A DNA stretch of 64,000 nucleotides from Takakia lepidozioides (GCA_030704615.1 CM060734.1:5830001-5894000); one strand, 5' to 3'; positions 20,469-32,010 are shown, counted from the first letter of the stretch. The notes: a model not told the origin generated them from the sequence alone. Program-made: numbers and translations.

Positions 20469-21391
20469 CTCTGATCAAAGATTTCTGTCAAATCTTTAAT
20501 CCCAGGTGTACCTCAAGATCTTTCCCCTCGTGGCTGATCTTCTTCCTTACTTTACCAAATCCCTTAAAGCTTTCTTGTAAAGAATAAGAAGGAGTGGCTT
20601 CCAATTCTGGTTCTTCCGGTATAGGTGATGTACTCTATAGCCTTAATGGTTGAGAGGTCCAGATGATTCCCCTATGTCTATTCCTCTCGCTCCCAGAGAT
20701 ATGGATAATTAGCTTTCAAATAACTTTCTCTTTTTGCTGAATATCTGTGGAGTCTAGCTTCATTTTCATAATTCATGTCCCATGACTTTCACTCTTTAAA
20801 TGAGGCAATACCAAAACTCTCTTAAGTAGTATCTCTCTCGTATATGCCTGAATTTTTTTCAAGCTTTATGCACCCTTGGCTATATTAGATGGGCTTCGTT
20901 GCCATATAACCCATATGGCAAGCACGTCTGAAAAGTTTTTCTTGGTGTAAGTTTGATCCACAGATATCCTTAGGAATCCAATTCTTTACCAGTACAAGTT
21001 CTTCATGCATATGAGTAAAACATTCACTTTCCGTTCCTCCCAGCCTTCAAACTCCACTCGTTTAATGGATAGCAACGCTATCACATAACCAATGTTGGCA
21101 ACCATCTAGCTCTCCTTTTACAGGCCACTTGATAAATCTTTATCACTCCTTCTCTCCAGACCCTACTCTGGATCACACCATACACTCTCTTAGATGTTTT
21201 CTTTGCAACCGTCTTGGCAATTCCAAGAACCTCTGAAAGAATTGTTTTTGGACAATATTTTCTTTCTTTCTTAGTTTCACAGGGAATTTGATTCACATCA
21301 ATTCCTTGATTCTCATCCCCATGATCCCATCGGAGCCTGTTGACCACATCGGGTTGTTCTTGACTCAGTTCCCCAGTATGGGTCTTCCAAA
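20469..21391 (-). mobile_element. Leader of gypsy element A
   Basis: Between LTR and gag. It carries a frame (21419-21081) with ETKKERKYCPKTILSEVLG and EGVIKIYQVACKRRARWLP, the counterpart of the longer F-box-like leader frame of element B, but decayed. The primer-binding-site region at 21371-21390 reads, on the minus strand, TTGGAAGACCCATACTGGGGA; in element B the same place has TTTGGCGACCGTACTGGGGA. Confidence 0.6.
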
Positions 21392-22330
21392 TGTCGAGCG
21401 GGCTTTTACACTCACCCATCCCCTTAGCTATCCGGGTGGAACTCCAAGATAGAAGAGTTGGAAATCTCTAAATACTTAGCCCCTCTCAGAACAATCAGTC
21501 ATGACCTACAACTAGATGTATCATGGGGTGCTTCATATTTGTTATCCTTCTCACATTCATGTTAGCAAAGTTACTTAACTGTCTATGATTAAGTATCAGA
21601 TTGCTTCTCAATCTACCATGTTTCATCTACTCAAACTTCATTCCACAGCTTCACTCATTCTCTCTACGACGTGTGAATATACAATAATAATCATATTAAT
21701 ATCTATCAGTATCAGGCCGAAGCATGGGTGTCTCTAACTGTTCTACATTGCAGCTCTACAGCTTGCATGTATCAAGCATCATCTCGTCGTATCTCCTCCT
21801 CTATGTAAACTCCATCCCTATACTCCAAGATCGTGCTCTCCGTCGTGATGCCAGAACATGTCCCAGCCGTGATCTCCCCAGTAACGTCCAAGAAGTTCCC
21901 CTCCCCTCGTCGCTACTCTGCATATTCTACTTGCAAGCTGTTCGAACCGCCTAATTAACTAACTGCCATCCCAGACAGAATGCACGTTCCCTCTGCAGAT
22001 GTCGTTACCACACAATCATTCCCTGCCAATGATAATCGTCCCCTGTGAACGCTGTGACAGGCTGTGCCAAGCTATGTCGGGCTGTGACTTGCCGTGTCAG
22101 ACTGTGACTGGCTGTGTGAAGCTGTTTCGGGTTGTGACTGGCTGTATCAGGCTACGTCTGACTGTGTCAGGTTGTGTCGGACTGTGTCAGGCTGTGATAG
22201 GCTTTGATAGACTGTGATAGATTGTGTCGGGCTATGATAGGCTGTGTAAGCCTGTGACTGACTGTGTGAGCCTGTCTGCCACCCCTAAGGTCTGTGTCTG
22301 TCACCCTAAGGCCTGTGTTGGTCTGTTCCT
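21392..22330 (-). mobile_element. 5' LTR of gypsy element A
   Basis: The minus-strand LTR ends ...CCCGCTCGACA at 21392. Its sequence (GGGTGAGTGTAAAAGCC..., SERAEC-type text) matches the LTR of element B. At 22030-22260 it contains a minisatellite of GGCTGTGTCAGACTGTGA-like units of about 10 and 20 bases, also present in B. The distal boundary is not defined and is estimated. Confidence 0.6.
22040..22265. repeat. Minisatellite of GGCTGTGAC/GACTGTGTC units
   Basis: About twenty degenerate units of 9-11 bases built on CTGTG. The open frames through it encode only Cys/Val/Leu-rich repeats. A shorter version occupies 46590-46692 in the LTR of element B. Confidence 0.8.
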
Positions 22331-22339
22331 ACCATCCGA

Positions 22340-23775
22340 AAGTATGCGCAAAATTAAGGGTACCCCACATACCCGTAAACTGTCTAAGTCCCAGACAGCC
22401 CTCGAACAATATTTCCATAATGACGGTTGTCTATTGTGCTTTCCGTTTCAATTTGAATTGACATGGAATTGTTTGTTATCTCCTTGTCTCGTCCTTGTGT
22501 TTCTCCACCCTATACCACCCCGATCCTCTGGGATACAGACCTTCTTCCGAACTCGTCGCGGAGGCTTTTTCAAATCCGACAACCTCCACTATTCAGTGGA
22601 GGTTATTCTTTGTTTGTACAATGACCATGTAAGTTCGTTTGTGGGCAGAGTTTCATGGAGATGCTGCCGATGCCAACTTCTCGTCGGGACTCCACTGGCA
22701 TCCTCCATATCAGAAATTCGTCGACAAGAGGGACAACATTCACACTACTGTTGAGATTTCTGTCATCAACGGTGAAGCATCAACCAGGCACTTGACCTTC
22801 TTTCAATTGCACGACCCTCTGCTTCAGTCCACTCCTGCAAAGGAAGTTCCATTGCATGATTGTTTAAGAGGGATGTAAAGGTGAAAGTCAACAAGACAAT
22901 TTGCAGGGGATTGGGTGGACCTCACTCTACAATCCTCACACTTCCTGTTAAGTGTCAAGGGTCTGAAATCTACCTCGAGAATGACAGCCATTGAGGACGC
23001 GTCTGAGGCTGCGGCTCCGCAGTATACTGTTGCCTCTCTTCCCTCCTTCTCTCCCCATCACAAGGGTTGGACAACCCAAATCATAAGGAATTAGGTGACA
23101 TAACTTATATCTGAATTCTAACTCGTCATTTTGTTTTCCTTAGTATTGGGTCTGATGTTCTTGTTTTACCCCAGGCCAGAAAATCTGCGTATTATGACCT
23201 TCCTATCAAACGACGGGAATTCTGTTCCGAGGTAATCCCTTCATTACGTGTGCATTCCATTCAGGATGTGGAGTGCTCAAGGGACAACACCAGATAGATT
23301 CTCAGGCACTTCAACGTATACGAACAAACCACTATATGCTGAAGCATGGCGCCAGGCAAAATACCACTTTTCACCGTTGGTCCTGGACAAAGACCACCCC
23401 TTCAGAGACACAGGGACGCAAGTTGTTAACTGGTTAATGGGCAACATGGCGACCAAAAACATTGTACCCTATACCAATGAGGAACTGCAAACCTACCGAG
23501 AAACCTTGATCACCCAAATCGACATGGTACGCACGGACGTAATAGCAAAACACCCTGATGACGAAAACTGGCCCACCCACGAACCACAGGAGCAACAGAC
23601 AGTGATGACAACAGAACAAGAAATCTGCCCCCACGACCCATCACCATCCTTGGACACGCCTTCCCAACCACCAGCAGACAGGCATGTCCCCCACCCTACA
23701 TCCCCAAGACACACAACACACACCGGATCTGACGAAATTGTGCGGACACAATTTCAAAAGAGAGGGGGGAATAAA
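22340..23775 (+). mobile_element. 3' internal region of LTR element D1 with an extra ORF and polypurine tract
   Basis: A frame at 22639-22878 (EFHGDAADANFSSGLHWHPPY...) and a longer one at 23248-23778 (DRFSGTSTYTNKPLYAEAW; TQVVNWLMGNMATKNIVPYT; ending VRTQFQKRGGNK) lie where env or other accessory genes sit in LTR elements, just before AAAAGAGAGGGGGGAATAAA, a polypurine tract. The second protein also occurs, broken, at 36.96-37.30 kb next to another LTR of the same family, with WLMGN.ATKNIVP conserved. I do not recognise it. Its C-terminal third is Pro/Thr/His-rich. Confidence 0.6.
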
Positions 23776-24099
23776 TGATAACGGCTAAATGTCAGTGCCA
23801 CGCAGGACAGCTGAAGCCACAAGGGTATATGACGGGTAGTGAATACTGTTCGATTGTATGAACAAAAAAACTTCAGCCTTTTCGACTAAGATCTTTTAGG
23901 CGAATGAGACTGCAAGTTAGGCTTAATCAGTAGGATTAAGCAACCTGCAGAAATGTTGATTGGTTTAGCTATCCATAAAACAATTACTCTATAATTGTTT
24001 CTGAAGGCATACCGTCGGACAACCTCTGTTGCATGTCTTGGGAAATGGGTAGTGGTGCTGAGAGCCTGTTTTGTCTAAGTCATAAACCAGCGATTAACA
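23776..24099 (+). mobile_element. 3' LTR of element D1 (shortened)
   Basis: Starts TGATAACGGCTAA immediately after the polypurine tract and ends CAGCGATTAACA. It is 324 bp against about 930 bp for the two related LTRs at 34.3-36.9 kb; the U3 part with the TATA box seen in those copies is missing. It directly abuts the Tnp2 gene remnant on its right. Confidence 0.75.
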
Positions 24100-25833
24100 A
24101 GGAGCTGCAACATACACTCCATGTACTGTCCTAGAAATGGGGGCAGAATGAACAAGCATACCTTCCAGTACGGTAGACTCCAAAGACATGATCTTCTCTT
24201 CATGCCATGCTTTTTTGAAAGGTCCGAGTCCCCCCCTGGCCTACCTCTGTACGCATGAAACTCTTCAACGTTCTGAAGCTGATCCAATGCAGTTACGGGT
24301 GGGGGGGATGCTCTCAGCTCTATGGCCCCATTGACATGGGCGTGATTGCACCTGTATGGATGGGTTCGTGGCAAGTACCGTCTATGCCCAAGGTACAACA
24401 TTTTCCTGCAGGCCGGGGAGTACCTAGCCCACATACTGGACAGGCCTTGTAACCTTGATGTGCACACCCCGCCAACAACCCATATGCGGGATGGGATAGT
24501 CATGTACAGACCACATTAGAATGGCTCTCGTTTGAAACCTTCGACTTCCTTCTTCCTCCATACCTGCATCAATAGCCCATACACCTTCTTCCCACAACAA
24601 AATCAACTCATCCCCCAAAGGCTGTAAGTACACATCGACATTGTTGTTCTTCATGGATTCTTTTCCAGGAATCAGAAGTGTCAACATCAGGAAGAAGCGT
24701 TTTGTGCTTAGCCAGGGAGGGAAATTGTAGTTAATGCAAAGGACGGGCCAAGTAGACCATGATGGTTGTTTTTGTCCAGAAGGATTGACACCATCAAGAG
24801 CCAAGCCCAACCTCAAATTGCGAGGCTCTTGACCAAATGCAGGCCACTTGTTGTCAATGTGTTTCCATGCAAGACTGTCACATGGGTGCCTCATCTTCCC
24901 GTCTTCATTTCTATTCTGTGCGTGCCACACCATAAACTTGGATATGTCCTTGCACTTGTACATTCGTGGAAGCCTGGGAATGAGAGGAAAATGCCTCACA
25001 ACCTTTTGTGGAACTAGTGTCTTCATGCCAGGAACATAGCGGCTTGCCCGACATTTTGGGCAACTAAGAGCTTTCCGCAACTCACCCCTATAAAAAAAGA
25101 GGTGGATGCGTTGCCGAAGCAAGCGTAACTTATGGTGTCACTTGACCCCATAGGGCTCCTGCCTTCCAGTGGGAAGGTGGACACCGTAACGACTTCCAAC
25201 AGGGTGGATTGAACCCACAACCACTCGTGAGAGGGTATGTGCCCTTACCACTGGGCTACATGCTAGTTGTCCCTCGCCCCTATACAACACACACCCTTCC
25301 CGGCAAAGCATGGATTTTCATGTGTGCAAGGCCTAGTTTTGATACAAGCTTTTTTCCTCATAGTGAGACTTAGACAGGGAATTTGGTTGTGGCAATAGAT
25401 GTCCGTGCATCAATTTGAGAAGCTCGTCCCCTGCTGCATTAGAAACACCGTGAGTAGCACTTACGTTTAAGAGGAGCAAGCTGGCTGCCAGACGACTTGT
25501 TCGGCAGCCAGGATACAGAGGGGTCTTCGCCGCATATTCATACTCGGATGCCACACGGGCGCATAGTCGCCATCTCCCCCGGCTTGCCCGCTCTCTTCGT
25601 GGGCATTCACTTGTTGTTGTCCACCACTGTCCACAATCGAAAATGTCTCCCGCAACATCCTCAGCATGTCCATTTGCGAGTCTAATCCTTCCCCACCCAC
25701 AACCAAGCGCAGACTTCCAGCATCGTCGTCCTGTGCAGACCGCGGTCCATCCCCGTTCCCCTGCACCAGTCACTTCCGCACGTGTCATAATACGTGTCAT
25801 CCCCCATCTGCAATCAGCCAAAGCGGAATTCAA
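24100..25833 (-). pseudogene. CACTA Tnp2 transposase, broken by a SINE
   Basis: Read right to left: TPLYPGCRTSRLAASLLLLN (about 25530), ELLKLMHGHLLPQPNSLSKS, LGLAHMKIHALPG (about 25320), then after the SINE YRGELRKALSCPKCRASRY (about 25085). Next come RYFPLIPRLPRMYK-like text (VVRHFPLIPRLPRMYKCKDI), WHAQNRNEDGKMRHPCDS, PRNLRLGLALDGVNP, YNFPPWLSTKRFFLMLTLLI and DVYLQPLGDELILLWEEGV. This is the Tnp2 (transposase_21) domain of En/Spm-type CACTA elements in the correct order. A frameshift near 24460 moves the C-terminal part (HRRYLPRTHPYR, NGAIELRASP, HGMKRRSCLWSLPYWK) to another frame. It stops exactly at the LTR edge. The true N terminus upstream of 25540 is not visible; frames around 25770 are doubtful. 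Non-functional. Confidence 0.9.
25092..25272 (-). mobile_element. tRNA-derived SINE, copy 1 (181 bp) with target-site duplication
   Basis: The minus strand begins with a tRNA-like head: ATGTAGCCCAGTGGTAAGGG (box A) and GTGGGTTCAATCC (box B). It then has a body with ACCTTCCCACTGGAAGGC and ends in a T-rich tail (CTTTTTTT). It is flanked by CTCACCCCTAT (25081-25091) and CTCGCCCCTAT (25273-25283), an 11-bp duplication with one difference. Removing it restores the Tnp2 frame around YRGEL. A second copy lies at 32.6 kb. Confidence 0.85.
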
Positions 25834-26195
25834 AAAGTACGTTGAAAGATTTTGAGATAGAACCCAGAGGATAGAGGAGAGGCATTCTCACCGGAAGAAA
25901 GCGCAGGTTGGGATCTCGAAAGTCTTGGCAGTGCTCAGAAACTGCAGGCGCCCACCATGGCATTCACCATATTTGCCGCATACCCAGTCTCCTTGCATTT
26001 GTTCTTCTTGTTGCCATAGAATCGCGTCTAACAGACGATCTGGGTCAGAAGCTTCTGCCATGGTCTGAATGAGTTGACCTCCCCACGAACTTACTAATTT
26101 TTTACTGTCTACTGCTCCAACTGACTACCTATGCGTGCGTGACAATGTGAGTATGTGCCCTCACCCTGAGGCCTATTCTTTTTCTTTTTGTTCCA
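25834..26195. other. Spacer between divergent CACTA genes
   Basis: No gene recognised. It separates the minus-strand Tnp2 remnant from the plus-strand ORF1-like gene, so it may have held promoters; no clear TATA box was found. Confidence 0.3.
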
Positions 26196-29100
26196 GTGTC
26201 TCCTTCGCGTTTTCACCCCCTGAGCATGGTGAAGCTCTGTGAGGTGTCATTCTGTGATCTAGACGACATTTCCAGCGACGATATGAAAGAGATTGAGAGG
26301 AAGAGTGCATACGAGGCCGCAAGAGACGCGCAAGTGAAGAGTAACCTGGAAACGCTAGCAATGCTAGACCTAACCAGCCACGAGAAAGTTCATGGTGCTG
26401 CATTGAAGTGAGCATATTTTGGCTTTCCGCAATACTTTAGATTTTGCTTCTTCTTTTCAAATTTTGGATTTTTGGTTCTGTGCAAAATGAGGATGCGACG
26501 TCGCTGGCATTGTGCAGCTTAGCACGATTGTCCCGGAGGCCAAGCAGGAAAGACAAGTTCGCGCATACTGGGCCTCCCCGCCGAAGCGGCCGGCTGAAGA
26601 CATTGACAATGCCGTCCATGGAGGAGGCGGAGGCTCCTGCAACGATGGAGCTGCAAGGATCGGACATGGAGGAGGGAATGCAGAAAGAGCAGCATGGTTC
26701 GGACGACATGGACGAGGCTATGGAGAACGAGGAAGAACTAGATGTTGTCTACGATATTGACGACGACCCCGACGACGAATCTAACGAAGATGAAGAGCAA
26801 TCGGGTGACGACCTCGTCGATCATCTGATTGGGAAAGCGCTAGGAACGGGACAGGGTCCGGTGCCACGTCGGGCACCAGAGAGCCAGGCTCCTTCCCATG
26901 CACCGGTGTGCCATAAACCTTCTTTTTGATTCCATGTGCAATACCATAAACCCTCAATAGAATTGGGATAAGCTGGGTATGTCATGTTCACAATAAGCTG
27001 AAATGGTGGGCAGCCTTCGTGTTGATAGCAATTTCGGGAGGTTAAAGTCTATTCTGGGACAGTGGTAAAGTGGGGAGTATGCTCTCAATGGTAGTCAGTG
27101 TACAGTCCCCCAGTGCACAAAAAAATGGTAACATCCACTTCATTTGTCAAGATACGCAATCACATATTCCGGCTATCTCCCGATCATTTCACAAAATGCA
27201 CCGTGGCAGTCACTGAACAAAACAGTAGCAGAAAAGTCCTATGCAAACAGCAAGTCAAAGAGTCAGAAAAATCCTTTAGAGCCCAGTAACTGATTGAATC
27301 AGGGTTATTGATGGAATTTCCCAGTCTTGCAACCACCTTCGACGGAGTCCACAAAGTTCCCTGTTCTTTCCACCACCATACGGGCACCTTGTCAGTAGCC
27401 CAATACTCCCCATCTCTCTCTCCCACTCCCCTTTTCCTTCCTTCTCCTACCCGCCCCGATATCGTGAACCCCTGCAGTACGCCTCATTTTCTGGACACGG
27501 AGCGCAATACAATCAAGGCCCACCCCCATTTGCCAACTACCACCTCCCCCCCAGCCCGACAGGTGAGTACTCGTGTTATCCTGGGTCAGTGGGGCAGCAG
27601 CAGGACAATGCTACGGTTGCTATGCATGGTCATTACCACCAAGGCGTGTGGTATCCTGCTATAACCCCGCTTCATCCGGCATACCGTCCTCCTCCCTTGC
27701 AGCATCCCACAAGTCCTGCTATGCGGGCAGATGTGCATGGCCCATACCATGGCCCCCCTCATGCCGGACCCAGCTGCACGGCGCAAAGGCCGCTTCACTT
27801 CACATCCTCCCCTGGCTCGGGTGGCGGTGGAGTGCCACAGCCCCACCAGATGCCGCCACGGCAGGGCACATCTCTGCAAACGGGCCCAAGCAACATGGAA
27901 GGGGCAGAGGGAAGGGAGGAGGCCTTTGACTCCAGCAATTCTCCGGACCTAACACCCATGAGCAGTAAGGAACGAGCAAACCACTTGAGGAAAATGAGAA
28001 GACCTGCCAAGAAGGACATGAAAGCGAAGGCAGCAGAAAATGCAGCAGCGGGGAGGAAAACGTTTACCATTGCACTTGATGCAAAAGGCGCTCCAGTGGG
28101 TGATGCACGCAATGAGTGGTTTTGTGCCCTACGTGGTCAGTGCCAGCGTCTTCTGGACTGGTCAGTGCCTATTCTCCAACAGCCTCAAGACAAGATTGCC
28201 GAGATTGGGAGAATTCTAGATGTGGACTGGGAGTAAGACGGGGCACTGCGTTCTGAGGTTGGCGGCGTTTTGAAAAACCAGCGTCTGAAGCTATACAAGT
28301 GGGTGTACAAGCTCGGGAAACCTAGACCCGCCCACATTGCCAACAGAACTTGGGCTCAATTATGTTCTTTGTGAAGTACACCAGAGTGGGCAGCCAGTTC
28401 CTTGAACGGCAAAAAAGCCAGGTCGCATGTAGTCAACCCGAGCAGGTCTGGACGCTCAGGCCTAACTGGTGTGGAGACAAGGCTGGTACAGCCTGAACAC
28501 TATTTCCATCTATTCACGTCATGTTGCATTGCCCTGTCCGGATTTGATGGAAGTGTCTAGTATGTTTTTTTGGCTTATGTGCAGGAGTGTGCAGTCATGT
28601 TGGTTACTGTGTGCATGTACGATTTCATGTGCAGGCCGCTACAACAGGTCGTCCACCGCTCCTCAATGAGATTGCTGGGAGCAAGAATAGCAACAAGGGC
28701 TATGGCTCCTCTTCTGCTGGGGGCTCGATGTCTGTAAGCACAGAAGTTGGAACCCCATTTTTTAATTGCAAGTGCATAGAGTTGCCCACAGCTCGATCTG
28801 TTTTGAAAATTGGGTTGGCTGTACACTGCATGTCTACCTATGTTGTTTGACGTTTCTGGCGTTCTTTACCTGTGACAATTGTCTATTATTTCTGAAGTCA
28901 GGCCCACTGTCACCGTGATCCGGGTTTTCCAGATATCCTCTAGAAATCCCTTCACACAAGCTTCAATCTGCTGTGTGGTTTGCCCAAGTTCAGGGAAATA
29001 TGAATGTCATTGGCCCTCAGACTTGCCCCACTTCAAGTTGTTGCCTTTGGTTAGTCAGCCCTGAGAAGTTGAACTTGTGCCCAGCCGCAAGCCTGCCCTT

Positions 29101-30009
29101 TGCATGTGAATTGTTTAGTAGGTGAACATAGTAAGTGACATGCATTTTTGTTGACGAGGTCAGGTCCTCTGCAGCCACCTTCAGGTAGGACCTACTGGCT
29201 GGTATTGATTGGTGTTCATTCAGCTGATCAACCAATTAACCACAGAGCTGCAAGATGATTTTTGTCAATCCCAATCTCCCAGCATGTATGTTGTCCCATG
29301 ACCATGACAGGCTTATTCTCCAGCGTTGGCGTTGGATTGTCGTTCTTCTTGTTTCCTGAGGCACTCACACTTTCCGTGGTGGTTTTGCTGGGGCAGGGGC
29401 TTGGAGCGCTGGCGGCCCGTCTGGATGGCTTGGAAGGATGGAGGGAGTCAGTGGAACAGCACTCCCATGAACACAAAGCTCAGCTGGAATCTGTGAAAGC
29501 TCTGTTTGAAGCCCAGGTAATGAAAACTGAATTGTTTAACTTGGCACTGGCTGCCAAACTTTGGATTGGACCTGCAGGCCTCGGCAATTCCTGCAGCGAC
29601 ACCACCACCAGCAACCGTACCTGGCACTGCGGGCAATGATCCCGTAGTTGCCCCAACAACGGAGCCGTCGGTGGGGGAGGCAGTGGAGGGGGATGCCCTG
29701 GTGGAAGGCCTCCTCACAGGTGAAGGCAGACCTATGGTGGCAAAAGCAGGTGAGCCAAGTTCCACAGTTGCCGGCCAGCCCGCTGGTGTTCACGTGGGGA
29801 TGGCAGTCGCGGGTGCTGAATCAGGCGAGGAGCCCAAGGAAGGCAGTGAAGGGGGAGACACGGGGCTTGGCCCCTCTCAGGCAGCCATTTCCCCCCAGAA
29901 GCGCACAGTGTCTCCTCGCCCAGGTTGTCCAAAGGTATTTTCCACGTGCCTACTATCAGTTAAACTTTACTTGTTTTGCTACTCCGGGCCTCATGTAGTC
30001 ATGCCCTAA
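26196..30009 (+). CDS. Multi-exon ORF1-like gene of the CACTA element, function unknown
   Basis: Exon A (from 26196) encodes a charged segment ([23 protein letters not shown]) and joins through a 110-nt GT-AG intron (26408-26517) to exon B, which has [10 protein letters not shown] then a long acidic region (EEAEAP...[19 protein letters not shown]). A Pro/Gln/Tyr-rich exon (about 27380-28236) holds a basic coiled segment ([24 protein letters not shown]) and a conserved-looking block [20 protein letters not shown]...[10 protein letters not shown]. Further coding text follows to about 28740 with stops. A last pair (29380-29516 and 29578-30000, GT-AG intron between) encodes an amphipathic helix ([18 protein letters not shown]) and an Ala/Gly/Pro-rich tail. 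This layout resembles the non-catalytic, DNA-binding ORF of plant CACTA elements, but the assignment is by context. Exon junctions other than the two named are uncertain, and at least one stop (28234) may disable it. Confidence 0.45.
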
Positions 30010-30540
30010 CTTGGCATGTGCTTGTCCTTGGCGACAATGCTGGATCTGCTGCTTCGAACGACCTTTAGTCAGGGAGTAGTGTGTTGGCTGATAAAGTGCA
30101 GAAGTTCCAACTAGGCGGTAGCATTTTGCGTTGTTAAGGTAGTATCTGATTTGTATGTGTAGAGTAGTTAAGTATGTTGAGGTGCCACCACATGCATTTT
30201 GACTTGTAGGCACCTGGATGCTCGATGTGTATCTTCATGCTATCGCGGACCTTGATGCTGTTGGCTTCCAAAACTTTGACATGTCAATGATTAAATATTT
30301 TGGAAACCCTTTGGTCTTTTGTTTGTCATGTATGCTGCATCTGTTCATGTGTAGGGTCTATATAGTGTATTTGTGCATTGTGTGCAATGTGTATGTATGT
30401 ATGGATTTGTTGGTTTGCAGTGTGTTCATGTGGACTAATCCCCATTTCCCTCTCTGTACACAATGTCACTGCCATGTGAGACCGTTTACATGGCGAAGTT
30501 CAGTGCCACTGTGAAGAATTCCACACCCTGAACTGTCACA
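30010..30540. other. Non-coding T/G-rich stretch
   Basis: Between the ORF1-like gene and the subterminal repeats. GTGTATGTATG-type simple sequence at 30350-30420. No gene seen. Confidence 0.4.
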
Positions 30541-31081
30541 TTTCCCATGTGCACACAGGTGGAAACACCCACACTGGCGTCGCGTGACCATGACCACCCC
30601 CACAACCCACCCCGACCACGTGTCCCCCCCCCCCTCATTGTCGCACGTGTCGCAATCCTATCATTCTGGAAACGCACGTGTCGCCACCGTTTTTTTGCAC
30701 GCGTCTGTCTCCCATGGCCATGGCCAATTGGCACGTGTCATTCCAAAATCATGCCACGTGGACGACCTCCAGTGCCCTTCCATTCCACGTGGCATCATAT
30801 TTTGATTTTCCAAGACTGCACGTGTCATCTTCTCCGGGATCCACGTCGAATGTCCAGGTGGCGCTATGTGTGCACATGTCCAGGTGGCCACCCCACATGG
30901 CAATGTGTCCATGTTAGCTGTGGACAAAGTGTGGCATGGCTGTTTCCACATGACCACCGTTTGCAACAGGTGTCCGAATCTTCACGTCTGTTTACACACT
31001 TGCTAAGGGTGTGACCCCTGGCTTTTCTCACACCAAATTGTGTGAATTAGGCCGTGGCAAAAACCAGTTTGTGTTGTAGTG
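30541..31081 (+). repeat. CACTA subterminal repeats and right terminal inverted repeat
   Basis: Between 30570 and 30985 about a dozen (C/G)(C)ACGTG(T/G)C motifs occur every 20-35 bases (for example near 30616, 30643, 30674, 30730, 30753, 30784, 30818), in both orientations. CACTA transposases of the TnpA type bind such subterminal motifs. The segment ends AAAAACCAGTTTGTGTTGTAGTG at 31081, so the reverse strand starts CACTACAAC, the diagnostic terminus. The companion left terminus is not in view and was probably lost where the D1 LTR joins Tnp2. Confidence 0.75.
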
Positions 31082-32010
31082 TCTGGCTGTTGCTCCTCTC
31101 TTTCTCTATGCAGTGTAGAATCTGCCGTGGAAGTGAGCGTGACTTCCGCCATCCCGCTCGTTGTGCCGTCGTCTATACGGGCCTTTTTTGCAAGTCCGCC
31201 CTCCTCCTGCCATGCATGTTCCTCTTCTTCTTGTACTACGGTTGTCTCGCTCTCATCCTCCTCCACTGTTACTGCTCGTTGCATGATTCCCAGAGCTGTT
31301 TGCTCTGCCGGTGTCAAATGAACCGCGTGTCGGATCATTTGTAGTAATAGGGGGGTCGCCATGGTAAATGTCGACTGGTTCTTCTTCTTCGTCAATTGGG
31401 TAAGCTCCTGGAGCAGATTATTCAACAAGAAGCCTGCCCAGTTAATGATTTGCCCGTTGAGGCAAATCAAAACTTGCTCTACCAGCTCCTTAGTGGAGTA
31501 GCTGTTGTTTTGCCTAGGGCAAGGCAACGCGCTAAGCACTCGGCCGATCTTCTCAGAGCCCGGATCCTTGCTGTCTTTGCATGTCACGCCTTGGTTGGGT
31601 TGTGTGAGTTTCTCAAACAGATCTGAAATGACAAACCTATGGGGTTTGTTGTTGTGCGCTGGAACGTCCTGACTAGGAAGATGAAACACCTCCGCCAAGT
31701 ACTGCTCGGTCATTAGGATCTGTGTGTCGCGGACGCGTGTCGACCGACTGTTGGTGTTTTAATTCTCCAAGAATTTCCTGCAAAGCTCGTCATGCTTGAG
31801 GTTCCAGTCCAGGGTGCTGATGAAGTACCGTAGGTCAAGACTCGTCAATGTTGCCTACGTTTCTACATTGTCGTCAATCTTCCTCAAGGCTGCGCTGATC
31901 TTGAAGGTGACATGTGCAACGGATCCCTGTGTCTTCCGATTGGTGCCTACCATGTCTCTAAGTCTTGCTATTGCTGCAAGGAATTGGAGAGCCAATTCCT
32001 GCGTGATTGG
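31082..32010 (-). pseudogene. Unknown protein, truncated by the CACTA terminus
   Basis: The minus strand has an open frame from 31713 (LTEQYLAEVFHLP-like start: MTEQYLAEVFHLPSQD) through LFEKLTQPNQGV, QVLICLNGQIINWAGFLLNNLLQEL and an acidic tail (VEEDESETTVVQEEEEHAWQ). The same protein can be followed upstream to about 32010 (ALQFLAAIARLRDMVGTNRK; RKIDDNVET; FISTLDWNLKHDELCRKFLE) across two stops. I recognise no domain. The general pattern recalls accessory or gag-adjacent proteins of plant retroelements. Its 3' end at 31081 coincides with the CACTA right end; the codons beyond that (TTTQTGFCHGL...) are transposon DNA. Confidence 0.45.

Noticed and set aside
31003-31081. C-terminal 26 codons of the 31.0-31.7 kb frame as native protein
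   Set aside because: They lie in the CACTA terminus and so are read-through into the transposon.
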